Shown: positions 23,426 to 32,830, numbered from the stretch's first letter. The stretch: 64,000 nucleotides of DNA from Marivita sp051251565 (GCF_051251565.1 NZ_JBPOFB010000002.1:62001-126000); one strand, 5' to 3'. Numbers and translations are program-made. Notes: generated by a model from the letters alone, not told the origin.

Positions 23426-25600
23426 ATGACAAACCGCGCTGTGTGCCTGACATCCGTCATCGCTCTGACAGCCTCTGCCGCGTCGGCCGAGATGAACTTC
23501 AACCGCATCGCATCGTTTCCGGTGGTGATGAACATGGCCGAAGGTGAGGATCGCAACCGCGAATCCAGCCCCGAGATCATCGACGCCACCGCAGACGGCA
23601 TGACGCTGATCTACACTGACAGCCCGCTGGGTGCGCTGGGCCGCATCGATATCTCGAACCCCGCTGATCCGCGCCCCTTGGGCAACCTTGATCTGGGCGG
23701 CGAGCCAACCAGCGTCGTCGTCATTGGCCAGACCGCCTTTGTCGGCGTGAACACCTCCGAAAGCTACACCGCGCCGTCAGGCATGATCAAAGCCATCGAT
23801 GTCGCCTCTGGGACGGAACTGGGCATGTGCGATCTGGGTGGTCAGCCCGACAGCCTTGCCAAATCGCCGGATGGTACGTTTGTCTCGATCGCGATTGAAA
23901 ACGAACGCGACGAAGACCTGAACGATGGTCTCATCCCGCAATTGCCCGCGGGCAACCTGATCATGATCGACGCGTCTGAGGCTGGCCTGAACTGCGACAG
24001 CATGATCGTGACTGACCTGACCGGGCTGGCAGAGGTTGCACCAACTGATCCCGAACCGGAATACGTGCATATCAACAGCCTTGGGGAAACCGTCGTCAGC
24101 TTGCAGGAAAACAACCACATGGTTGTCGTCTCGCGGGACGGGACCATCATCAGCCATTTCTCTGCTGGTAGCGTGGATCTCGAAGGGATCGATGCCACCG
24201 ACGAACGCGCCGCGTTGGTCTTTACTGAAAGCCAGCCGGGCCGCCTGCGCGAACCTGACGCGGTCACATGGATCGACGATCAGCATTTTGCCACCGCCAA
24301 CGAAGGCGATTACGAAGGCGGGTCGCGGGGTTGGACGATCTTTCACAAAGACGGCACGGTCGTTTATGAAAATGGCACCCAGTTCGAACATGCGATCATC
24401 CAGATCGGCCACTACCCCGACCGCCGTTCCGACGCCAAGGGCGTAGAGCCAGAAAGCGTGACGTTCGCCACGTTCAACGACACGCCATATCTGTTTGTCG
24501 GCGCTGAACGTGCCAGCGTCGTCGGCGTCTACAACGTGACCGATGTGGCCAATCCGGTGTTGGAACAATTGCTGCCCTCGGGCGTCGGGCCGGAAGGCTA
24601 TGTGACGATCCCCAGCCGCAACCTGCTTGTCTCGGCCAATGAATCCGATCTGATCGAAGATGGCGGCGCGCGGGCGCATGTGATGATCTATCAGTACCAG
24701 GACGCCCCCGCAGCCTATCCGCACCTGACCAGCGCAGGCATGGACACGCTCACGGGGTGGGGCGCGATTTCCGGCATGGTGGCGGACGGGGAAGACACCG
24801 TTTGGGCCGTCAATGACAGCTTTTATGGGTACCAGCCGACGATCTTTCGTATCGACGCCTCATCAACCCCGGCAAAGATCACCGACGCAATCCGCATCAT
24901 TCGGGCCAATGGTGACATTGCACAGAAGCTTGATCTGGAAGGCATCACTTTGGATGGCGAAGGTGGGTTTTGGGCCGCCTCCGAAGGCCGCACCGACCGG
25001 GTGATCCCGCACGCGCTCTATCACATCAGTGCCGAAGGTGAGATCAAAGCCGAAATTGGTCTTCCCGCCGAACTGATGGCGGTTGAACGGCGTTTTGGGT
25101 TCGAGGGAATCACCAAGGTTGGTGACACCCTCTGGATGGCGCTGCAGCGTGAATGGGGCGATGACCCGGAAAACCATGCAAAGCTGGTGGCCTACAACCT
25201 TGAGACCGAGGAATGGGGTGCAGTGCATTATCCCAAGGCCGAAGCCACAACCGGCTGGGTTGGCCTGTCCGAGATCACGGCGCATGGCGATCACGTGTAT
25301 CTCGTTGAACGCGACAACCAGCATGATTTCCGGGCCGTGACGAAAAAGGTTTACCGCATCCCGCTGTCCGAGATGCAGCCTGCGGCATTGGGGAGCGATC
25401 TGCCTGTGGTGTCCAAGGAACTGGTCCGCGACCTTCTGCCTGACCTGAAATCCACGGGCGGCTATGTGCTCGACAAGGTTGAAGGCCTGGCAATCACCCC
25501 CTCAGGCGAGGCGTTCGTGTCCACCGACAATGATGGCGTCGATGATCACTCGGGCGAGACGATGTTCTTTTCCATCGGTACGGTTGCGAGCGGGTCATAA
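23426..25600 (+). CDS. Exported esterase-like-activity-of-phytase protein with N-terminal propeller
   Basis: The 724-aa product has a Sec signal peptide (about 1-22, ending Ala-Ser-Ala). An N-terminal beta-propeller of choice-of-anchor-I type covers about 30-420, with repeated strand-turn units such as VVVIGQTAFVGVN and the GVEPESVTF segment. A C-terminal esterase-like-activity-of-phytase domain covers about 430-720, with DLEGITLDGEGGFWAASE and DKVEGLAITPSGEAFVSTDN. It is probably periplasmic or secreted and may hydrolyse phosphate esters; the phosphate-limitation role is inference. AAGGGGG precedes the ATG. A strong terminator follows. Confidence 0.75.
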   Translation: MTNRAVCLTSVIALTASAASAEMNFNRIASFPVVMNMAEGEDRNRESSPEIIDATADGMTLIYTDSPLGALGRIDISNPADPRPLGNLDLGGEPTSVVVIGQTAFVGVNTSESYTAPSGMIKAIDVASGTELGMCDLGGQPDSLAKSPDGTFVSIAIENERDEDLNDGLIPQLPAGNLIMIDASEAGLNCDSMIVTDLTGLAEVAPTDPEPEYVHINSLGETVVSLQENNHMVVVSRDGTIISHFSAGSVDLEGIDATDERAALVFTESQPGRLREPDAVTWIDDQHFATANEGDYEGGSRGWTIFHKDGTVVYENGTQFEHAIIQIGHYPDRRSDAKGVEPESVTFATFNDTPYLFVGAERASVVGVYNVTDVANPVLEQLLPSGVGPEGYVTIPSRNLLVSANESDLIEDGGARAHVMIYQYQDAPAAYPHLTSAGMDTLTGWGAISGMVADGEDTVWAVNDSFYGYQPTIFRIDASSTPAKITDAIRIIRANGDIAQKLDLEGITLDGEGGFWAASEGRTDRVIPHALYHISAEGEIKAEIGLPAELMAVERRFGFEGITKVGDTLWMALQREWGDDPENHAKLVAYNLETEEWGAVHYPKAEATTGWVGLSEITAHGDHVYLVERDNQHDFRAVTKKVYRIPLSEMQPAALGSDLPVVSKELVRDLLPDLKSTGGYVLDKVEGLAITPSGEAFVSTDNDGVDDHSGETMFFSIGTVASGS

Positions 25601-25618
25601 TCTTACCCACAAACATAA

Positions 25619-25643
25619 AAGGCCCGGCGCATTGCCGGGCCTT
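25619..25643 (+). terminator. Terminator after phytase-like gene
   Basis: A perfect 10-bp GC-rich stem (25619-25628 with 25634-25643) and five-base loop lie 18 bp after the stop codon. They are preceded by AACATAAA and followed by CGTCGTG. The hairpin may also serve the convergent hsp20 gene. Confidence 0.75.
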
Positions 25644-25709
25644 CGTCGTGTCAGCACTCCAATCTCACTCAAGAGGTTGGTCGTGAATTTTCGGAAATCC
25701 TCAACGCGC

Positions 25710-26177
25710 TCAATTGACCGCTTTTGCGTCAAGCACGTCTTTCTCGATCGCATCGGCCTTGGCAATTGCGATCCGGCGCGGTTTGAGCGCCTCTGGGATT
25801 TCGCGCTCCAGATCAATATGCAGCATGCCGTTCTCGTGGCTGGCCCCGACAACGCGGACATGGTCGGCCAGATGGAACCGACGCTGGAACGCGCGGGTCG
25901 CAATGCCGCGATGCAGGAATGTGCGGGCCGTGTCCTCGTCCACCTTGCGGGCGGATACATGCAAGGCACCGTCCTTGACCTCAACAGTCAGATCATCATC
26001 CGAAAACCCGGCAACAGCAATCGAGATGCGATAGGCGTCGTCGGCGGTTTTCTCGATATTGTAGGGTGGGTAAGTGGGTTGGCTGACTTCGTTTGTCAGA
26101 ACCCGGTCCATCAGGTCGGCAATTTGGTCAAAGCCGACAGTTGCACGGTACAAGGGTGCAAAATCATAGCTACGCAT
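25710..26177 (-). CDS. ibpA: Small heat-shock protein, Hsp20 family
   Basis: The 155-aa product has the alpha-crystallin domain at about 35-130, with YNIEKTADDAYRISIAVAGF, the GALHVSARK turn and the ENGMLHIDL strand. A variable N-terminus carries the FDQIADLMDRV helix typical of IbpA. It holds unfolding proteins in the cytoplasm. GGAGGATGACCT precedes the ATG. No clear RpoH promoter was found in the 117-bp upstream gap. It converges on the phytase-like gene. Confidence 0.88.
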   Translation of the reverse strand: MRSYDFAPLYRATVGFDQIADLMDRVLTNEVSQPTYPPYNIEKTADDAYRISIAVAGFSDDDLTVEVKDGALHVSARKVDEDTARTFLHRGIATRAFQRRFHLADHVRVVGASHENGMLHIDLEREIPEALKPRRIAIAKADAIEKDVLDAKAVN

Positions 26178-26294
26178 AGGTCATCCTCCAGTGAGCGATA
26201 CCAGTTGTGACAAGCCTTCCATAACGGACAGGCTCAGTTAAAGACGTCAGGCCCCGTCTGGGCGTCCCGACACCGAATATCTGGGGAAGCGCGA

Positions 26295-27131
26295 TCAGGG
26301 TTTCAAGAGGTCAGAGGCGGGCTCTTGCGGGCGAATGAATTTCGCGCCGGTATTCTTGCGCGCGCCCGCGTCAGCGCGGAACGGTCGAAAGACAGAGCCC
26401 TCTGCAAACCCGGCACCGTCTTCCATCAATCCCAGGATCACGTCGATCTGCGTGTCCAACGGCGCGCCCAACGACACTGGCTGATCGCCGCTTTTTGCCT
26501 TGGACGACACCACCGACACGATCCGCGGCCCATCAGGACCAAACGCAAAGACAGGCGACCCAGAGCTGCCGAAATCCACGGAACAGGACATGATCAGAAC
26601 GGTTTGCTGCGCCGACATCACGTCGCAGGTGTCCTGCATCGACGGTGCCTCAGAGCGGTTATGGGCATAAGAGACAACACCGACGCTTTCTCCGACAGGC
26701 GGGCGCTGTCCAGTCACGAAGGGAATGATCGTCGTGTTGCGCACCGGGTGCTGCAATTCGATCAAGGCAATGTCGTTGTAAACCCGGTCAGAGCTGGGTG
26801 CCGCGTTGACGTCGTAATCCGGATGCGCCACCGCGCGCCTGACGCGCCGATAGGCTGCGGCACGGCCATTGCGCCAGCCTGCCAGAAACTGAATGTCTTC
26901 GGGGGCAATAAGCGTGCCTGTGTCGTCGTACAAACAATGTGCAGCGGTCAGAACCACTTTGGGTGTGATCAGCGATCCGGTACAGAAGGCCTTACCGGCC
27001 AGTTCAAGCCGCCCAACCGCTTCCCATGCGCGGCCATCCTGGCGGCTCTCCATCGAGAACAGCCCGGCACTCTGCGCACCAGCAAAGGCTGGCAGCAGCG
27101 ACAACAATGCCCCCCAGAGCATATGGCGCAC
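26295..27131 (-). CDS. Secreted trypsin-like serine protease
   Basis: The 278-aa product has a short signal peptide (about 1-19, ending Ala-Gly-Ala) and an S1-type protease domain. The triad is visible in LTAAHC (His near 65), YNDIALI (Asp near 120) and GSSGSPVF (Ser near 192). The start is the GTG at 27131, which has GGAGG six bases upstream; an ATG three codons later is also possible. It is likely periplasmic. It is not linked to an obvious substrate, and the next minus-strand gene, glcF, ends 60 bp away on its upstream side. Confidence 0.82.
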   Translation of the reverse strand: MRHMLWGALLSLLPAFAGAQSAGLFSMESRQDGRAWEAVGRLELAGKAFCTGSLITPKVVLTAAHCLYDDTGTLIAPEDIQFLAGWRNGRAAAYRRVRRAVAHPDYDVNAAPSSDRVYNDIALIELQHPVRNTTIIPFVTGQRPPVGESVGVVSYAHNRSEAPSMQDTCDVMSAQQTVLIMSCSVDFGSSGSPVFAFGPDGPRIVSVVSSKAKSGDQPVSLGAPLDTQIDVILGLMEDGAGFAEGSVFRPFRADAGARKNTGAKFIRPQEPASDLLKP

Positions 27132-27191
27132 AGATCACCTCCGTTTGATAGTCCGGATAGGCCGTAAATTGGGCGAAACTATGTCGCTGCG

Positions 27192-28505
27192 TCAGCTTTG
27201 CGACATTTGCAGGGCAGGAGGTTTCGGACCGCCCGTCGCCCAGTCCAAAAGCTCGACTGTATGAACAATAGGAATGTCCGTACCCGACCCGATTTGCATC
27301 ATGCACCCGATATTGCCAGCGGCAATGATCTCGGGCTGTTTGGCCTTGAGCGTTTTCACCTTGCGCGCCTTGAGCTGCTTGGAAATCTCGGGCTGCATCA
27401 GGTTGTACGTACCTGCCGATCCACAACACAAATGGCTGTCCGCCGGTTCTACAACGTCAAACCCCGCCGCCTTGAGCAGCGTCTTGGGATGCGTCTTGAT
27501 CTGCTGCCCGTGCTGCAAGCTGCATGCGGCGTGATAGGCAACGCGCGCGCCGCCATGAACGGTCTTGGCCTCAGCCACCGCTGCTTCGTCTACCAGCTCA
27601 ACCAGCACTTCGCTGACATCCTTGGCAATCGCCGAAACCCGTGCCGCATCGGCCGCAAGTGCATCATTTCGGAACATATGGCCGTAATCCTTGACCGTTG
27701 TGCCACAGCCGCTGGTGTTGATCACAATCGCATCAAGGCCCGCGCCATCCATTTCGCGCGTCCAGGCTGCGATGTTGGCCGCCGCCGATCCATGGCTTTC
27801 GTCGATCTTGCCCATGTGATGGGTCAGCGCCCCGCAACAGCCTGCACCTTGGGCCACCACCACTTCGCATCCCAGCCGCGTCAGCAGCCGGATCGTGGCA
27901 TCGTTGATATCGGTGTTCAGCGCCTTTTGCGCACATCCCGTCATCAGCGCGACCCGCTTCTTGCGCGGTTGCGCAGGCGCAAAGCTCTGCGGATCGTCAT
28001 TGCGGCTTACTGCGGGGATGCGTTTCGGGGCCATCTCCAGCATCGCTTTCAGCCGCGCATCCGGGATCAATGGCGCAAAGGGCTTGCCGATCTTCGCAAG
28101 CAACAGAGCCACCCGGAACCGCGTCGGATAGGGCAGGATCTTGGACAGCGTCCACCGCAGCGCCTTGTCATGCCACGGGCGGTCATAATTCTTTTCGATA
28201 TAGGCGCGCGCGTGATCGACCAGATGCATGTAATGCACCCCCGAAGGGCAGGTTGTCATGCAGGCAAGACAGGACAGGCAGCGGTCGATATGTTTGACCG
28301 TCTTCTCATCAGGCTTCCGCTCGTTTTCGAGCATGTCCTTGATCAGGTAAATCCGCCCCCGCGGGCTGTCCAGCTCGTCCCCCAGAACCTGATAGGTCGG
28401 GCAGGTCGCGGTGCAGAACCCGCAATGCACGCAGGACCGCAGTATCTCATTCGACCGCTTGATTTCGGGATCGCGCAACTGCGTTTCGGTAAATGTCGTT
28501 TGCAT
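27192..28505 (-). CDS. glcF: Glycolate oxidase iron-sulfur subunit
   Basis: The 437-aa product has two 4Fe-4S ferredoxin motifs, CVHCGFCTATCPTY (about 25-38) and CLSCLACMTTCPSGVHY (about 76-92). Two CCG-type cysteine domains follow, with GAGCCGALTHH (about 221-231) and HLCCGSAGTYN (about 357-367). It passes electrons from the FAD subunits GlcD/GlcE to the quinone pool. It starts three bases after the glcE stop, so the two are coupled. Glycolate oxidation suits marine heterotrophs that take up algal exudates. Confidence 0.92.
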   Translation of the reverse strand: MQTTFTETQLRDPEIKRSNEILRSCVHCGFCTATCPTYQVLGDELDSPRGRIYLIKDMLENERKPDEKTVKHIDRCLSCLACMTTCPSGVHYMHLVDHARAYIEKNYDRPWHDKALRWTLSKILPYPTRFRVALLLAKIGKPFAPLIPDARLKAMLEMAPKRIPAVSRNDDPQSFAPAQPRKKRVALMTGCAQKALNTDINDATIRLLTRLGCEVVVAQGAGCCGALTHHMGKIDESHGSAAANIAAWTREMDGAGLDAIVINTSGCGTTVKDYGHMFRNDALAADAARVSAIAKDVSEVLVELVDEAAVAEAKTVHGGARVAYHAACSLQHGQQIKTHPKTLLKAAGFDVVEPADSHLCCGSAGTYNLMQPEISKQLKARKVKTLKAKQPEIIAAGNIGCMMQIGSGTDIPIVHTVELLDWATGGPKPPALQMSQS

Positions 28506-28508
28506 CGA

Positions 28509-29612
28509 TTATCCCATCAATCCTGTGTTCAAGAGACCCTTCGGATCGAATTTCTGCCGCAACCCGCGCGTCAACGCTGCAACCACTTCTGGCTCGGGTT
28601 GGAACTTTGGCTGGCCGGTGCCGCGCACCAGCGTGGCATGGCCATCAAAGGCCCCCAATCGCGCGCGCACATCGGTGCCCGTCGCTACCCGCGCCCAGAT
28701 CAACCCGCCACCCCAGTCATAAAGCAGCGCATCAGCCCCCGTCTTTGCACCAAGCTGTGCCGCCTCGGACGGGGTGCAGGACACGCGCCAGACATCCCCA
28801 TCGCTGCCATGAAACGCTGCTACATCCCGCACTTGCGCCCATTGCGTGGCAACTGCCTCGGGGTCGCGCTCAATCCGCACCGCCAGATCGGAAAACAGCC
28901 CCGCGATCTGATCGGCACGATAGGCCACTGACCCAGCAAATCCTTCGACCCGCAGCATCGTCACTGGCGTGCCATCCGTCCCGACAGGCAGGTGCGCCGC
29001 ACCCGACACCTCGAACGGCGACCCGAGCGCGCGTGCCATTGCCGCCACGGCCTCGGCATCGCTCAACCCGTCGATCATTACGCAGGCTGCGGTTTCCGGT
29101 TGCGGCAACACCTTGAGGCTCACTTCGCTCAGAACACCCAACGTTCCCCAAGACCCGCTCATCAGCTTGACCAGATCATAGCCCGTGACATTCTTCATCA
29201 CGCGTCCGCCATTCTTGACGGTGGTGCCTGTCCCATCGACATAGCGCACCCCCAGCATGAAATCGCGGCACGCCCCAACAGACACCCGGCGTGGCCCGCT
29301 GACATTGGCGGCCACGACACCGCCAATGGTCGGGGTGCCCTTGGTGCCCATCAAACTGCGATGGTCCATCGGTTCAAACGCCAAACGTTGTCCTTCGGCT
29401 GCCAATGCAGTCTCGATTTCGGCCAAAGCTGTTCCCGATCGCGCAACAAGCGTCAAAGAGCCCGGCTCATAGAGCGTGATGCCCGATAACCCGCCGGTTT
29501 CAAGCAGGTCTCCATTCAGGGCAACGCCCCGCGTTCCCCCACCTCGCACGCAGATCGGCCCTGTGGCCGCAGCGATCATGTCGGCCAATTCGGCTTCTGT
29601 TTCTGGTCTCAT
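28509..29612 (-). CDS. glcE: Glycolate oxidase FAD-binding subunit
   Basis: The 367-aa product is a shortened FAD-linked oxidase. It has the PCMH-type FAD domain (ICVRGGGTRGVALNGDLLETGG near 22-42, GTPTIGGVVAANVSGPRRVS near 92-111, KNVTGYDLVKLMSGSWGTLG near 140-159). It pairs with GlcD to form the flavin core of glycolate oxidase. The ATG at 29612 has only a weak AGAAGA site. A 90-bp gap with a G-rich hairpin separates it from glcD upstream. Confidence 0.9.
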   Translation of the reverse strand: MRPETEAELADMIAAATGPICVRGGGTRGVALNGDLLETGGLSGITLYEPGSLTLVARSGTALAEIETALAAEGQRLAFEPMDHRSLMGTKGTPTIGGVVAANVSGPRRVSVGACRDFMLGVRYVDGTGTTVKNGGRVMKNVTGYDLVKLMSGSWGTLGVLSEVSLKVLPQPETAACVMIDGLSDAEAVAAMARALGSPFEVSGAAHLPVGTDGTPVTMLRVEGFAGSVAYRADQIAGLFSDLAVRIERDPEAVATQWAQVRDVAAFHGSDGDVWRVSCTPSEAAQLGAKTGADALLYDWGGGLIWARVATGTDVRARLGAFDGHATLVRGTGQPKFQPEPEVVAALTRGLRQKFDPKGLLNTGLMG

Positions 29613-29645
29613 GATCTTCTTCTTTTTGCAAATATGCCGGGGGGT

Positions 29646-29665
29646 TTGGGGGGCTGGCCCCCCAA
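29646..29665. repeat. GC-rich hairpin between glcD and glcE, possible dispersed element
   Basis: A perfect 8-bp stem of TT plus six G (29646-29653) and six C plus AA (29658-29665) has a CTGG loop. It follows GCAAATATGCC and a further G-run. Stretches of this kind recur between genes in Roseobacter genomes as I recall them. On the transcribed strand no T-run follows, so it is a pause or processing site rather than a clear terminator. Confidence 0.45.
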
Positions 29666-29702
29666 GAGATGTGCGGTTTGGGGCATCAGCCCTCCAATGT
29701 GC

Positions 29703-31151
29703 TTACTCGGCTGCGAGCGCCATACCGCGTCGGCTTTGTGATGCGGCCAGCGGGAACACCTTGGCCGGGTTCAGCAGCCATGCCGGATCAAACACGTCCT
29801 TAACCGCCATCTGTGCCTCAAGATCGGCAGGCGCGAACTGGTCAAACATCAGATCGCGCTTTTCGATCCCCACACCATGTTCGCCGGTCAGGCATCCGCC
29901 CACCTCAACGCATAGCCGCAGGATGTCGGCGCCAAGCGCCTCGCATAGCTCAAGATCACCGTCCTTGTTCGCATCGAATAGGATCAGCGGGTGCATGTTG
30001 CCGTCGCCTGCATGGAACACATTTGCCACGTCCAGCCCGTATTCCTTGGACATTTCGCCGATCCGGCGCAAAACATAAGGCAGCTCGGACACCGGGATGG
30101 TGCCGTCCAGACACATGTAATCATTGATCTGACCCATCGCGCCAAAGGCAGATTTGCGGCCCAGCCAGATGCGCCCGGCCTCATCCGCGTCCTTGGCCTC
30201 GCGCAGTTCTACCGGGTTGTGCCGCCGTGCAATTTCCAGGATCAGGGCAAGTTGTTCGTCGATCTCGGCCGGGCTGCCTTCGACCTCAACGATCAACAGC
30301 GCCTCGCACATCGGGTAGCCCGCCTTGGCAAAGGCCTCGGTCGCCTCGATACAGGGCCGGTCCATGAATTCGATCGCCACGGGCAACACGCCCGCCTTGA
30401 TGATATCGGCGACGCAGGCCCCGGCAACTTCGTTGCTGTCGAACCCCATGAGAACCGGACGCGCACCTTCGGGTTTGGGCAGGATGCGCAGGGTGGCTTC
30501 GGTCACGACACCCAATTGTCCCTCGGATCCGCAGATCAACCCCAAAAGGTCATAGCCTCCAGCATCCAGATGCGCGCCGCCGATCTGCATGATGGTGCCA
30601 TCCATTTGCACCATCGTAACGCCCATCAGGTTGTTGGTGGTCACCCCGTATTTCAGGCAATGCGCGCCGCCCGAGTTCATCGCGATATTGCCCGCGATGG
30701 CGCAGGCCAATTGCGAAGACGGATCAGGTGCGTAAAAGAACCCGTCTGCTTCGACCGCGCCTGTCACGCTCAGGTTTGTGCGCCCGGTCTGCACGCGGAT
30801 AAAGCGGTTGTCGTAATCGGTCTCAAGCACGTCCGCCATGCGCGCCACACCCAGCAGCACGCAATCCGCCGTGGGCAACGCGCCCCCGGCCAGCGATGTG
30901 CCGGACCCGCGCGGGACAACCGGAACGCCCATGTCGTAACAAACTTTCAGAACCGCCGCGACTTCCTCGGTCGAGGACGGCAGGACCACTGCCAAAGGCG
31001 GGCACTTATAGGCGGTGAGCGCATCGCACTCATAGGCGCGGGTCTCGCTCTCGTCCGAGATCACGGCATCCGCCGGGATCGCGCTGCGCAGGCGGGCAAC
31101 GATCTGGGCCTTGCGGGCCAGCACGCTGGAATCGGGTATGGGCATTTGCAT
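29703..31151 (-). CDS. glcD: Glycolate oxidase, FAD-linked catalytic subunit
   Basis: The 482-aa product is an FAD-linked oxidase of the GlcD branch. PRGSGTSLAGGALP (about 75-88) and GGAHCLKYGVTTNNLMGV (about 144-161) form the PCMH FAD site. The C-terminal cap contains NVFHAGDGNMHPL and LTGEHGVGIEKRD (about 430-442), with the His residues expected for 2-hydroxyacid oxidation. GGAGG precedes the ATG at 31151; the frame is open for 15 more codons but without a ribosome site. It heads glcDEF. No GlcC-like regulator is adjacent. Confidence 0.92.
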   Translation of the reverse strand: MQMPIPDSSVLARKAQIVARLRSAIPADAVISDESETRAYECDALTAYKCPPLAVVLPSSTEEVAAVLKVCYDMGVPVVPRGSGTSLAGGALPTADCVLLGVARMADVLETDYDNRFIRVQTGRTNLSVTGAVEADGFFYAPDPSSQLACAIAGNIAMNSGGAHCLKYGVTTNNLMGVTMVQMDGTIMQIGGAHLDAGGYDLLGLICGSEGQLGVVTEATLRILPKPEGARPVLMGFDSNEVAGACVADIIKAGVLPVAIEFMDRPCIEATEAFAKAGYPMCEALLIVEVEGSPAEIDEQLALILEIARRHNPVELREAKDADEAGRIWLGRKSAFGAMGQINDYMCLDGTIPVSELPYVLRRIGEMSKEYGLDVANVFHAGDGNMHPLILFDANKDGDLELCEALGADILRLCVEVGGCLTGEHGVGIEKRDLMFDQFAPADLEAQMAVKDVFDPAWLLNPAKVFPLAASQSRRGMALAAE

Positions 31152-31273
31152 GGCGTTTCCTCCGAATTGGTAAGAAGATATAACCAATACTACCAAAGAA
31201 GCCAGAGATTATTTCGTCGCACGCGGCATTGGCGCCTCTTGCCTTTGACCGAAACCCCGGTCACCAAGCGGTC

Positions 31274-31684
31274 ATGGACTGGATCAAGATTATTCATATT
31301 CTCTGCGTGATGGGGTGGATGACCTCGATCTTCGCGGTGCCGCGCGCGTTGATCTTTTGGAAACGCGAATATGCCCGCATCGGCGAATTTGGTCCCTTGG
31401 GCGATCTGACCATTCGGCTGTATCGCTTTTCCGCAGGGCTTGGTGTGATTGCCCTGATCACCGGTCTTTGGCTTGGGTCGATCTGGCAGTTCCCGACTTG
31501 GGTCTGGGTGAAACTGTTTCTCGTTCTGCTTCTGGCGCTGCATTACACATGGACCGGGCGGCTGGTGCTGCGCGCGAAACGCGGCGTGTTCAGTGAATCA
31601 GACCGCTATCTGCGCATCTTTAACGAAATCAGCGTTCTGGGCGCCATTGCGATCCTTTGGGTTGTTGTCGTCAAACCGTTCTGA
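31274..31684 (+). CDS. HemJ/CopD-like four-helix membrane protein
   Basis: The 136-aa product has four membrane helices (about 3-22, 50-70, 76-95, 118-134). It shows the IKIIHILCVMGWM start and a following PRALIF motif that resemble HemJ (protoporphyrinogen oxidase, UPF0093). HemJ needs a conserved His and Lys; His8 and several candidate Lys residues are present. The ribosome site is weak. It lies three bases ahead of the DUF599 gene on the same strand and is divergent from glcD. HemJ identity is likely but not proven, and a CopD-family role is the alternative. Confidence 0.6.
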   Translation: MDWIKIIHILCVMGWMTSIFAVPRALIFWKREYARIGEFGPLGDLTIRLYRFSAGLGVIALITGLWLGSIWQFPTWVWVKLFLVLLLALHYTWTGRLVLRAKRGVFSESDRYLRIFNEISVLGAIAILWVVVVKPF

Positions 31685-31687
31685 GGC

Positions 31688-32398
31688 ATGGATTGGTTTG
31701 ATCGCCTTTACCTGTTCACGGTCCTTGACGCGGTGGGTCTGTGCCTTTTGAGCGGAGGGTGGGTGGCGTGCAGCCTCGTTGTCGAAAACGCACCCAAGTC
31801 CCATCCCTCCACGTCACAGATCATGGCCGGGTATCGCCGCGAATGGATGCGCCAGTTCGTGACGCGGCAGCCCCGCATCTTTGACAGCCAGATCATTGCA
31901 AGCCTGCGCCAGGGCACCGCGTTTTTCGCATCGGCGAGCATGATCGCCATTGGGGGCGGGTTCGCGCTTTTGGGCAACGCGGAACGCTTGCGCGGCGTGG
32001 CCGAGGATTTGACGCTGGAAAGCGATCCAATCTTCCTGCTCGAAGTCAAGCTGCTGGCGCTGCTGCTGTTCGCGGCGAACGCGTTTCTGAAATTCGTCTG
32101 GTCGCACAGGCTTTTTGGATATTGCTCGGTCATCATGTCGGCGGTGCCCAACGATCCTGAGGACCCCAAGGCGATGCCGATGGCGTTGCAGGCGGCAGAG
32201 CTCAACATCACCGCCGCACGCGGGTACAATCGTGGTTTGCGGTCGGTCTATTTCGGCATCGCGTCGTCAACCTGGCTTTTGGGGGCAGGGCCTTTGGTTA
32301 TTGCTGCGCTGGTGACGATTCTGGTGGTGCTGAGGCGGGAATTCGCCTCGCAGTCGCGGCATGTGTTGTTGCATGGTGCGCCGGACGCGGAAACGTGA
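31688..32398 (+). CDS. DUF599 family membrane protein
   Basis: The 236-aa product has four predicted membrane helices (about 8-30, 77-97, 118-138, 200-220). It carries the DUF599 pattern, including YRREWMRQFVTRQPRIFDSQI (split over about 48-68) and AARGYNRGLRSVYF (about 177-190). The function of DUF599 is unknown. It starts three bases after the HemJ-like stop, so the two are one transcription unit. Confidence 0.75.
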   Translation: MDWFDRLYLFTVLDAVGLCLLSGGWVACSLVVENAPKSHPSTSQIMAGYRREWMRQFVTRQPRIFDSQIIASLRQGTAFFASASMIAIGGGFALLGNAERLRGVAEDLTLESDPIFLLEVKLLALLLFAANAFLKFVWSHRLFGYCSVIMSAVPNDPEDPKAMPMALQAAELNITAARGYNRGLRSVYFGIASSTWLLGAGPLVIAALVTILVVLRREFASQSRHVLLHGAPDAET

Positions 32399-32433
32399 CT
32401 TGGGGTTCGGGCATCGTCTGGTAAGGTGAAGCC

Positions 32434-32766
32434 ATGTTGACCCGTGTTCTGATTTGCCTCGCCTGTTTCGCAGAGCCGGTTTTGGCTGACCCGCCTGATA
32501 TCATTGCGGTTGAGATAGACGGCACGCGCGTGTCCGTGACCTTGGCGCATCCTGACACAGGGTGGGACCATTACGCTGACGGCTGGCGGATCGAGGCCGA
32601 AGACGGTACGATTGTTGGTACGCGCATATTGCTGCACCCGCATGTTGAGGAACAGCCCTTCACGCGCAGCATGACTGTGACGGACCTGCCCGAAGGCGCG
32701 CTTTTCATGCGTGCGAAATGTTCAGTTGATGGCTGGTCAGAGACACGCGTTCCCGTGCCGCGCTGA
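32434..32766 (+). CDS. Small exported protein, unknown
   Basis: The 110-aa product has a signal peptide (about 1-18, ending Val-Leu-Ala) and a short beta-rich mature part with the segments VAVEID-like IIAVEIDG, HYADGWRIEAEDG and a C-terminal strand. It has one internal Cys in the mature region. AAGGTGAAG precedes the ATG. I do not recognise the family. It is 35 bp behind the DUF599 gene and is followed by two perfect palindromes. Confidence 0.65.
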   Translation: MLTRVLICLACFAEPVLADPPDIIAVEIDGTRVSVTLAHPDTGWDHYADGWRIEAEDGTIVGTRILLHPHVEEQPFTRSMTVTDLPEGALFMRAKCSVDGWSETRVPVPR

Positions 32767-32787
32767 GATTTTTCGTACGAAAAATCT
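32766..32787. repeat. 22-bp perfect palindrome
   Basis: A self-complementary 22-bp sequence is centred on CGTACG with arms of AGATTTTT, starting at the last base of a stop codon. It sits between convergent genes. With zero loop it is a poor RNA hairpin, so a protein-binding or terminator-like DNA role is more likely. Confidence 0.6.
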
Positions 32788-32830
32788 TAGGCCCCGAGGT
32801 CTTGAGAAAAGGTGAACATTTCTGACCTAA

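Noticed and set aside
27198..28931. 577-residue plus-strand frame opposite glcF/glcE
   Set aside because: Both glc genes on the other strand have intact cofactor motifs; this frame has none.
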